In this document: positions 1-4,669 of the stretch, piece after piece
How positions within the stretch are numbered: the first letter of the stretch is position 1
Layout: each line of letters starts with the position of its first letter
DNA from: Candidatus Methylomirabilota bacterium
GTDB taxonomy: Bacteria > Methylomirabilota > Methylomirabilia > Methylomirabilales > JACPAU01
Reading direction: 5' to 3'
NCBI GenBank assembly: GCA_016180705.1
Contig: JACPAU010000014.1
Coordinates: forward strand, 1 to 5,103
DNA length: 5,103 nucleotides
Program-made: the position numbers and the translations under genes
Notes under the pieces: generated by a model
Databases searched by the model: none
Seen by the model: the letters and a program-made list of their open reading frames with translations, nothing else
Told to the model about the DNA's origin: nothing

Positions 1-10
1 GCCCCCCGCC

Positions 11-892
11 TCATGCCGCCTCCAGCTGATCCCGCAGATCCTCCGGGAGGGTGAAGAGCCGCCCGTGGATCTGGGGGGAGTAGAACCTGAGCCCGCCCGC
101 CGCAGCGGCCGCTCGCCCGAGGCGCGCTGCGAACCGGTCCTCCAGGAGGGAAGACGACGGGTACAGCACCTCCCGAGTTGCCGCCACCACCAGGAATCCC
201 CACTCGGCCCGGAACGAGGGAATGTACGTGCTGTAGGACCGGCAGTGGGGGAGGATGGGCCGGAGGGCCCGGCGGATGGCCGCGTGGTCCTCCCAGTCGC
301 CCAGGTTGAGCTCCAGGGCCTGCAAGGCCAGGATCCCCGGCTCGCGGAGCCGGGAGCGGATGACCCGGTAGGTCTCGGGGCCGAAGTCGGCCGTCACCGG
401 GTCGGTGATGTCCAGGACGACCACGTCGAAGTCGCCGGGCTCCTCCCGGAGGAAGACCCGGCCGTCCTCGTGCAGGAGGCGGACCCGCGGGTCCTCGAAG
501 GCCCCGCGGTGCCACTCGGGCAGGTGCTCGCGGCAGAGCGCCACGATCTCCTCGTCCAGGTCCACCATCACCGCCTCCTCCACGGCCGGGTACCGGAGGA
601 TCTCGCGTAATGTGGCGCCTTCCCCGCCTCCGATGATGCAGACCCGGCGCGGGTTCGGGTGCATGAGCATGGCGGGGTGGACGAGGGTCTCGTGGAAGAT
701 GTGCTCGTCGAGGGCGGCCGACTGGATCTTCCCGTCGAGGATGAGCATCTTCCCGAACTTGGCGGTCTCCAGGATCTCCACGACCTGGAATTTCGTCCGG
801 CCGAAGTAGCGGGCGTGCTGGTAGGCGTAGGCGTGGGCCTCGTACTCGTCGATCCGGTCAATCAGCCAGTGCCAGGTCCGTTCCCAGGTCAT
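11..892 (-). CDS. speE: Polyamine aminopropyltransferase (spermidine/thermospermine synthase family, Thermus-like)
   Basis: The 293-residue product should transfer the aminopropyl group of decarboxylated S-adenosylmethionine to a polyamine acceptor in the cytoplasm. A short N-terminal beta domain (about 1-75, with the family signature FHETLVHPAML at 66-76) precedes a Rossmann methyltransferase-like fold. Visible motifs are GGGEGATLRE (88-97), the acidic strand end VDLD (110-113), EDGR (142-145) and the catalytic segment DITDP (161-165), where D161 and D164 match the catalytic and amine-binding aspartates of spermidine synthases. The GGGEG glutamate (E91), where classical spermidine synthases have GGGDG, and the stretch PEWHRGAFEDPR resemble the Thermus enzyme that acts on agmatine or longer amines, and plant thermospermine synthase. 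Acceptor specificity is therefore uncertain. The ATG at 892 has the Shine-Dalgarno GAGAGG six bases upstream. No speD or arginine decarboxylase gene is in the window. Family assignment is firm; the symbol denotes the family. Confidence 0.93.
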   Translation of the reverse strand: MTWERTWHWLIDRIDEYEAHAYAYQHARYFGRTKFQVVEILETAKFGKMLILDGKIQSAALDEHIFHETLVHPAMLMHPNPRRVCIIGGGEGATLREILRYPAVEEAVMVDLDEEIVALCREHLPEWHRGAFEDPRVRLLHEDGRVFLREEPGDFDVVVLDITDPVTADFGPETYRVIRSRLREPGILALQALELNLGDWEDHAAIRRALRPILPHCRSYSTYIPSFRAEWGFLVVAATREVLYPSSSLLEDRFAARLGRAAAAAGGLRFYSPQIHGRLFTLPEDLRDQLEAA

Positions 893-898
893 GGCGAA

Positions 899-904
899 CC
901 TCTC
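899..904 (-). promoter_or_regulatory. Ribosome binding site of the aminopropyltransferase gene
   Basis: On the minus strand GAGAGG lies six bases before the ATG at 892. It supports this start over in-frame alternatives further downstream. Confidence 0.7.
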
Positions 905-946
905 GGCGGGCGGCGTAGGTGCCGGAGCCCGGGGGTGCCGGCGCGC

Positions 947-986
947 CCGGGGAGACGGCGGAGGGCCTCCTCGCCGGGGAGACGGC
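947..986. repeat. 13-bp direct repeat in the speE leader, flanking a small palindrome
   Basis: The 13-mer CCGGGGAGACGGC (plus-strand reading) occurs exactly at 947-959 and 974-986, a period of 27 bp. Between the copies lies the palindrome GGAGGGCCTCC (960-970). The array lies inside the predicted untranslated leader of the aminopropyltransferase gene, 55-95 bases before its start codon. It could be a protein-binding site or part of a leader RNA fold. In DNA this GC-rich, chance similarity between short repeats cannot be excluded. Confidence 0.5.
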
Positions 987-1035
987 AGGGGAACGGGGGC
1001 CCGAAAATGGGCAATAAGCCTTCAAAAACGCTGGC

Positions 1036-1064
1036 ATGTTACGGGAACGGCCCTGAATTGTCAA
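1036..1064 (-). promoter_or_regulatory. Sigma-70-type promoter for the aminopropyltransferase gene
   Basis: Reading the minus strand, a perfect -35 hexamer TTGACA (1064-1059) is followed after exactly 17 bases by the -10 hexamer TAACAT (1041-1036, 4 of 6 consensus). Transcription would start near 1029, giving a leader of about 137 nt before the ATG at 892. The site lies just past the stop codon of the transglycosylase gene, so speE has its own promoter. AT-rich hexamers stand out in this GC-rich sequence, which strengthens the call. Confidence 0.72.
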
Positions 1065-1091
1065 GGCGGAAGGGGCCCCGCGAAGCGCCCC

Positions 1092-1790
1092 TCAGTTCCT
1101 CGGCATGGATCGGGAGAGGACGGGGGGGAGGTTCGTGTAGCGGAGGCGGCCCTCGCGGTCGAGGATGCGGTAGACCCGGCTGGCGGGATCGGGGGCCGCT
1201 AGCCGGGGCCGGGCGAGGGGATGGCTGCCGCCGAGCGCCCGGTAGCGGGCCTGGACCCGGTGGACGTATTCCCGGGTCTCCCCGAAGGGGGGGATGCCCC
1301 CGAAGCGCTGGACGGCGGCCTCGCCGGCATTGTAGGCGGCGAGCGTGAGGGGCAGGTTCCCGGCGAACAGGTCGAGCAGGCGCCGAAGGTAGCGGGCGCC
1401 CCCCCGGATGTTCTCCTCCGGGTCGTAGGGATCCCGCACCGCGTACTCCTCCGCCGTGCCCGGCATGAGCTGCATCAGCCCCTGCGCGCCCCGCCGGCTC
1501 GTGGCGCCGGGGTTGAAGGCCGATTCCACCTGGATGATCGCCGTGAGCAACCGGTGGTCCACGCCCTCGCCGATGGCAGCAGCCTCGATCAGCGGCCGGA
1601 AGCGGCGGCGGGCCCCCTCCGTGACCGGCAGGCGCGGCAGGCGTGGGGGGAGGGGGCTCGGTGGCACGTTGGTGTAGAGGAGAACCCCCTGCCCGTCGCG
1701 GGCCACGTAGAGGTATTCCTGGCCACCTGCCGGCGCGGCGGCCAGCAGCATCAGGAACAGCGAGAGGGCGGCGGCTGTGGCGAAAAGCAT
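1092..1790 (-). CDS. Exported SLT-type lytic transglycosylase with DUF4124-like segments at both ends
   Basis: The 232-residue product should cleave the MurNAc-GlcNAc bond of peptidoglycan in the periplasm, forming 1,6-anhydro-MurNAc ends. Residues 1-23 form a signal peptide (hydrophobic core LFLMLLAAA, likely cleavage near APA-GGQ). Residues 26-44 (YLYVARDGQG to YTNVPP) look like a DUF4124 strand repeat. The SLT domain spans about 64-185: IIQVES carries the catalytic glutamate E89, followed by GAQGLMQLMP (101-110), the DPYDPEENIRGGARYL segment (120-135) and LAAYNAGEAAV (150-160), all hallmarks of the Slt70/MltE-like family 1. A second DUF4124-like segment, VYRILDREGR to YTNLPP (206-223), closes the protein. 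No lipobox cysteine is seen, so it is probably soluble periplasmic. The ATG at 1790 is chosen because AGGAG lies six bases upstream and the signal peptide starts cleanly there; a GTG at 1847 would add 19 poor residues. Confidence 0.93.
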   Translation of the reverse strand: MLFATAAALSLFLMLLAAAPAGGQEYLYVARDGQGVLLYTNVPPSPLPPRLPRLPVTEGARRRFRPLIEAAAIGEGVDHRLLTAIIQVESAFNPGATSRRGAQGLMQLMPGTAEEYAVRDPYDPEENIRGGARYLRRLLDLFAGNLPLTLAAYNAGEAAVQRFGGIPPFGETREYVHRVQARYRALGGSHPLARPRLAAPDPASRVYRILDREGRLRYTNLPPVLSRSMPRN

Positions 1791-1796
1791 CGGGTT

Positions 1797-1801
1797 CTCC
1801 T
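1797..1801 (-). promoter_or_regulatory. Ribosome binding site of the transglycosylase gene
   Basis: AGGAG on the minus strand lies six bases before the ATG at 1790. It decides the start in favour of this ATG rather than the upstream in-frame GTG at 1847. Confidence 0.75.
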
Positions 1802-1861
1802 GGCCTGCCGAGGTTGCAAGGCCTGTTCCAGCCGGAGGAAAGTGCACGCTACCCGGCGCTC

Positions 1862-1890
1862 TTCCGCCCCCTTGGCAGCCGCGCTATAAT
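1862..1890 (+). promoter_or_regulatory. Probable promoter of mazG with an exact TATAAT
   Basis: An exact -10 hexamer TATAAT occurs at 1885-1890 in otherwise very GC-rich non-coding DNA, 45 bases before the mazG start. The base stretch at the 17-bp spacing is TTCCGC (1862-1867), a poor -35, so an activator or a weak promoter is likely. Transcription would begin near 1897, giving a leader of about 39 nt that carries the strong mazG ribosome binding site. Confidence 0.6.
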
Positions 1891-1911
1891 CCGCCGACCC
1901 GCGCGGCGCAA
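1883..1911 (-). promoter_or_regulatory. Candidate divergent promoter of the transglycosylase gene, sharing the -10 of mazG
   Basis: On the minus strand TTGCGC (1911-1906, 3 of 6) and TATAGC (1888-1883, 4 of 6) are separated by 17 bases. The -10 overlaps the forward TATAAT because TATA is its own reverse complement. The start would lie near 1876, giving a leader of about 85 nt before the ATG at 1790. This is weaker than the forward element and is a suggestion, although no better minus-strand candidate is visible in the gap. Confidence 0.35.
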
Positions 1912-1925
1912 GGCAGGCGCGGGCG

Positions 1926-1932
1926 GGAGGAG
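1926..1932 (+). promoter_or_regulatory. Strong ribosome binding site of mazG
   Basis: GGAGGAG lies three bases before the ATG at 1936, or about six counted from its GGAG core. It fixes the mazG start and argues against a longer reading that would begin at 1777, inside the transglycosylase gene. Confidence 0.75.
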
Positions 1933-1935
1933 CCC

Positions 1936-2754
1936 ATGCCGGACGAGCCGGGCCCGCTGTTCGCCGAACTCACCGCCATCATGGCCCGCCTGCGGGGGCC
2001 GGGCGGCTGTCCCTGGGATCGGGAGCAGACCTCATCCTCCATCGCGCCGTACCTCCTCGAGGAGACGTACGAGGTCCTGGAGGCGATCCGCGAGGGCAAG
2101 CCGACGAGGCTCCGGGAGGAGCTCGGGGACGTGCTCCTGCAGGTCGTCTTCCATGCTGAGATGGCCGCGGAGGCCGGGCAGTTCACCATCGCCGACGTGC
2201 TCCGCGGGGTGAGCGACAAGCTCGTGCGCCGCCACCCCCACGTCTTCGGGGACGCGGAGGCAAAGACCGCCGCGGAGGTGCTCGTCCGGTGGGAGGCGAT
2301 CAAGCAGCACGAGCGGGAGTCGGGCGGGGAGCCGGCCTCTGCGCTCGCCGGGGTCCCGCGGAGCCTCCCGGCGCTGCTCCGCGCCCACCGCCTCCAGGAG
2401 AAGGCCTCGCGGGCCGGCTTCGACTGGCCGGCCCTCGAGGGGGTGCTGGCCAAGGTGGAGGAAGAGTGGAGGGAACTGAAGGCCGCCCTGGAGGGCGGGC
2501 AGCCTGCCCGAGTGGAATCGGAGCTCGGCGATCTGCTTTTCGGTCTCGTCAACCTGTCCCGGTTTGCCGGGGTGAACCCCGAGATGGCGCTGACGGCTGC
2601 GACGGAGCGCTTCATTCGCCGGTTCCACCACATCGAGGCGGTGCTGGCTCGGCGCGGGAAAACGCCCCGGGAGAGCACCTTGGACGAGATGGACCTCCTC
2701 TGGGAGGAGGCGAAGCGCCGCGAGGCGCAAGAGGGGGGACCGGTCGCGCCCTAG
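1936..2754 (+). CDS. mazG: Nucleoside triphosphate pyrophosphohydrolase MazG
   Basis: This 272-residue cytoplasmic enzyme hydrolyses nucleoside triphosphates to the monophosphate and pyrophosphate. It removes surplus or damaged nucleotides and, in E. coli, lowers ppGpp under starvation. The length matches full two-domain MazG (about 260-270 residues). The N-terminal half carries the signature GGCPWDREQT (23-32), the metal-binding EETYEVLE (42-49) and EELGD (61-65). SDKLVRRHPHVF and the linker with VPRSLPALLRAHRLQEKA follow. The C-terminal half repeats the all-alpha module with EEEWRE (175-180) and ESELGDLLF (194-202), so both metal sites appear intact, as in E. coli, where the C-terminal domain does the catalysis. 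The start has a strong ribosome binding site and lies downstream of an exact TATAAT. It is the first gene of the plus-strand series, divergent from the transglycosylase. No mazE or mazF toxin-antitoxin gene accompanies it. Confidence 0.96.
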   Translation: MPDEPGPLFAELTAIMARLRGPGGCPWDREQTSSSIAPYLLEETYEVLEAIREGKPTRLREELGDVLLQVVFHAEMAAEAGQFTIADVLRGVSDKLVRRHPHVFGDAEAKTAAEVLVRWEAIKQHERESGGEPASALAGVPRSLPALLRAHRLQEKASRAGFDWPALEGVLAKVEEEWRELKAALEGGQPARVESELGDLLFGLVNLSRFAGVNPEMALTAATERFIRRFHHIEAVLARRGKTPRESTLDEMDLLWEEAKRREAQEGGPVAP

Positions 2755-2791
2755 GCCGGGCAAGGGCTGGAATGGCGCTTGCACGCCCGGC
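2755..2791 (+). repeat. Imperfect hairpin between mazG and the DUF3047 gene
   Basis: GCCGGGC (2755-2761), starting right after the mazG stop codon, is the exact reverse complement of GCCCGGC (2785-2791). A second pairing, CAAG (2761-2764) with CTTG (2778-2781), can stack inside a six-pair outer stem with a four-base bulge. The structure ends eight bases before the ATG at 2800. No run of T follows, so it is not a standard intrinsic terminator. It may attenuate, protect the mazG message end, or govern initiation of the next gene. Confidence 0.5.
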
Positions 2792-2799
2792 GGCGCATC

Positions 2800-3675
2800 A
2801 TGGCCAGGCGACCGGTTTCCCGTCAGACGTTCTGGGGTCTTGCCCTGGTGCTGGCGGTCCTGACCGTCCCGCCTCAGGCCGGCGAGAGCCGGGGGGAGCA
2901 GGGGGGTCCCTTGGGACTTGCCCCGCGGGCTCTCGTGGAGGTGGACCGGGCCGACCAGGCCGCGCCCCTTGTCCCCGGGGCGAAGCGCTTCCTCTCCCCT
3001 GCCCCCCCCGAGCCGTCCGTCCGTGGCGTCCTCGGACTCTCCCTGCCCTTCCTTCCCGGGCCGAGCGAGGCGGCCGCCCCACAGGACTGGGAGGTGCAGG
3101 AGTTCACGGGAAGCGCCCGCTTCCAGGTCGCGCAGGTCGGCAGGACCGGCGTCATCCGGCTGGAGAGCGAGGAGACCTCCTTCGCCCTGCACCGCGACGT
3201 GGAGGTGGACCTCACGGCCTTCCCCTACCTGACCTGGGCCTGGCGGGTGGACGTGCTCCCGCATGGGGGGGACGTCCGCCGGCCGGACACCGATGACCAG
3301 GCGGCCCAACTGTACGTCGTCTTCCCGCGCTTCCCGGCGATGGTCCGGAGCCGGATCGTAGGCTACGTCTGGGACAGCAGCGCTCCCGCGGGGAGCACGC
3401 TGGTCAGCGCCGCCACTGAACTTGCCAGAATCGTCGTCTTGCAGAGCGGTCCGGGGCGGACGGGCCGCTGGATCCAGGAGACCCGCAATCTCCTCGAGGA
3501 CTACCGGCGCCTCTTCCAGGAGGACCCGCCTCCGGTGGGGCGGATTACTCTCCTGATCAACTCCCAGCACTCGCGCTCGCGGGCCGTGGCCTGGTTGGGC
3601 CCCATCCGCTTCGCGCCGCAGCTCCCTCGCGGGATCGCGGTCCCGGTGAAGGCCAGCCTCCAGCTGCAACCGTAG
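2800..3675 (+). CDS. Secreted DUF3047 protein of unknown function
   Basis: This is a 291-residue protein with an N-terminal signal peptide (hydrophobic stretch FWGLALVLAVLTV at 11-23, likely cleavage near PQA-GES at 27). The context SRQTFWGLAL resembles a Tat signal but lacks the twin arginine. Residues 28-95 are a Pro/Ala/Gly-rich stretch without a recognisable fold. From about residue 96 the sequence fits DUF3047, a presumed beta-sandwich: DWEVQEF, YLTWAWRVD (144-152), DTDDQAAQLYVVFP (163-176), VGYVWDSS, WIQETRNLLEDY (224-235) and a terminal strand near LINSQHSRSRAVAWL. The conserved tryptophans and the TDD motif are typical; no enzyme activity is known for the family. The ATG at 2800 has no clear Shine-Dalgarno. 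A TTG at 2779, with GGA seven bases upstream, is an alternative that adds seven residues. The gene follows mazG after 45 bases and precedes the metalloenzyme gene. Confidence 0.85.
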   Translation: MARRPVSRQTFWGLALVLAVLTVPPQAGESRGEQGGPLGLAPRALVEVDRADQAAPLVPGAKRFLSPAPPEPSVRGVLGLSLPFLPGPSEAAAPQDWEVQEFTGSARFQVAQVGRTGVIRLESEETSFALHRDVEVDLTAFPYLTWAWRVDVLPHGGDVRRPDTDDQAAQLYVVFPRFPAMVRSRIVGYVWDSSAPAGSTLVSAATELARIVVLQSGPGRTGRWIQETRNLLEDYRRLFQEDPPPVGRITLLINSQHSRSRAVAWLGPIRFAPQLPRGIAVPVKASLQLQP

Positions 3676-3678
3676 CCC

Positions 3679-3707
3679 TTTACAGGTCCCCGGCCCTCCA
3701 CTATCCT
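3679..3707 (+). promoter_or_regulatory. Internal sigma-70-type promoter for the metalloenzyme-nfeD pair
   Basis: TTTACA (3679-3684, 5 of 6) and TATCCT (3702-3707, 4 of 6) are separated by exactly 17 bases, beginning three bases after the DUF3047 stop codon. Transcription would start near 3714, inside the left arm of the inverted repeat at 3711-3736. The message would then begin with a hairpin and have a leader of only about 26 nt before the ATG at 3740. Confidence 0.62.
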
Positions 3708-3710
3708 CGG

Positions 3711-3736
3711 GGCGCGCCTCAGGCTTGAGGCGCGCC
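3711..3736 (+). promoter_or_regulatory. Perfect inverted repeat enclosing the Shine-Dalgarno of the metalloenzyme gene
   Basis: GGCGCGCCTCA (3711-3721) and its exact reverse complement TGAGGCGCGCC (3726-3736) surround the four-base loop GGCT. The right arm contains GAGG (3727-3730), nine bases before the ATG at 3740 and the only visible ribosome binding site for that gene. In RNA the site would be buried in a very stable GC-rich stem. No T run follows, so this is unlikely to be a terminator. As DNA, its position over the predicted start of transcription also fits a repressor operator. Each arm also carries the self-complementary octamer GGCGCGCC. Confidence 0.7.
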
Positions 3737-3739
3737 GGC

Positions 3740-4660
3740 ATGGCTGTGCTCTTCATCTTCATCGACGGGCTGGGCCTGGGGCCCGACGACCCGGGAATCA
3801 ACCCGCTGGCCGCCGCCCCCACCCGCTGGTTCCGGCTGGCGGGAGCATTGCCCGCCCCCGGGACGGACGGCCGGATCGTCGTGGCGACCGATGCCACGCT
3901 GGGCGTCCCGGGCCTTCCCCAGAGCGCAACCGGACAGACCGCGCTGCTCACCGGGAAGAACGCCCCGTTCCTCGCCGGCCGCCACATCAACGGGTACTGC
4001 ACGCGCCGGCTGGCGGAGCTCCTCGAGGCTCACTCTCTCTTCGGCCGCCTGAAGGGCGTGGGCCGCCGGGTCGCCTTCGCCAACGCCTACACCCCCCGCT
4101 TCTTCCGGGACAAGGTCCGGCTCCGCTTCCCCTCCGTCACGACGGTCGCCCAGCGCAAGGCCGGCATGACCCTCCGGACGCTCGAGGATTTGGCGCGCGG
4201 GGAGGCCCTGTACCAGGAGTTCACCAACCACCTCCTGCGGGCCCAGGGCTACGACGTGCCGGTCCTCACCCCGGCCGCCGCGGGCGCACGTCTCGCGGCA
4301 CTGTCGGCGCGCCAGGAGTTCACGATGTTCGAGTTCTTCCAGACCGACCTCTGCGGCCACGCCCAGGACTTCCCCCGGGCCCTCCGCCTCCTGGAGGACC
4401 TCGACCTGTTCCTCACGGCGGTCCTGGAGGGGACCGACCTGGCCCGCGACCTGGTGGTGGTAGCGAGCGACCACGGGAACCTGGAAGACCTGTCCCGCCG
4501 GACCCACACCACGAACCCCGTCCCCACGATGGTCTGGGGGGCGGGCGCCGAGGCCTTCGCCGGCCGCATCCGGACGATCGCCGACCTCGCCCCGGCGGTC
4601 CTGGCGCACCTGGGTGTCCCGCCCGGCGGAGCCCTTGCCAACCCTCGGCAAAATGATTAG
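3740..4660 (+). CDS. Compact iPGM-like metalloenzyme of the alkaline phosphatase superfamily
   Basis: This 306-residue, probably cytoplasmic protein has the core of the metalloenzyme family that includes cofactor-independent phosphoglycerate mutase (iPGM), archaeal ApgM and phosphopentomutase. Visible are FIDGLGLG with D9, PQSATGQTALLTG with S62 in the place of the iPGM nucleophile, DLCGH (D203, H207), ASDHGN (D244, H245) and HTTNPVP (H256). Together these correspond to all seven two-metal ligands of Bacillus iPGM. The protein is some 200 residues shorter than iPGM: only about 125 residues, partly helical, separate S62 from the second half, so the phosphotransferase domain is absent. A phosphatase, phosphomutase or sulfatase-like hydrolase is possible; the substrate is unknown. 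The ATG at 3740 follows GAGG by nine bases; a TTG at 3725 is less likely. The nfeD gene follows after only nine bases, suggesting co-translation. There is no signal peptide. Confidence 0.88.
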   Translation: MAVLFIFIDGLGLGPDDPGINPLAAAPTRWFRLAGALPAPGTDGRIVVATDATLGVPGLPQSATGQTALLTGKNAPFLAGRHINGYCTRRLAELLEAHSLFGRLKGVGRRVAFANAYTPRFFRDKVRLRFPSVTTVAQRKAGMTLRTLEDLARGEALYQEFTNHLLRAQGYDVPVLTPAAAGARLAALSARQEFTMFEFFQTDLCGHAQDFPRALRLLEDLDLFLTAVLEGTDLARDLVVVASDHGNLEDLSRRTHTTNPVPTMVWGAGAEAFAGRIRTIADLAPAVLAHLGVPPGGALANPRQND

Positions 4661-4669
4661 GCTACGAGC

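Noticed and set aside
65..610. Plus-strand open frame opposite the aminopropyltransferase gene
   Set aside because: The minus strand carries the full set of aminopropyltransferase motifs; the plus-strand translation has none and no ribosome binding site of note.
858..1064. Possible 68-codon minus-strand leader peptide upstream of speE
   Set aside because: Its TTG start is part of the -35 hexamer and the next ATG lies in the -10 element, so neither would be on the message from that promoter; it also overruns the speE start out of frame.
1072..1091. Possible terminator just after the transglycosylase stop codon (GGGGC/GCCCC arms, minus strand)
   Set aside because: The stem is only five pairs with a ten-base loop or needs a bulge, and no T run follows; too weak to call in DNA of this composition.
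1777..1935. N-terminal extension of MazG by 53 codons
   Set aside because: It overlaps the divergent transglycosylase start, crosses the TATAAT promoter, and adds residues absent from MazG proteins; the strong ribosome binding site at 1926-1932 fits the ATG at 1936.
1936..2754. MazG as part of a mazEF toxin-antitoxin locus
   Set aside because: No small toxin or antitoxin gene lies beside it; upstream is a divergent transglycosylase and downstream a DUF3047 gene.
2800..2840. Tat (twin-arginine) signal on the DUF3047 protein
   Set aside because: SRQTFWGLAL resembles the Tat consensus, but the second arginine is replaced by glutamine; a Sec signal is the safer reading.
2032..4002. A 656-codon open frame on the minus strand across mazG, DUF3047 and the metalloenzyme gene
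   Set aside because: It runs antisense to three genes with clear family motifs, has a low-complexity Arg/Gly/Pro/Glu-rich translation with no recognisable domain, and is expected where GC-rich codons suppress stop codons in the shadow frame.
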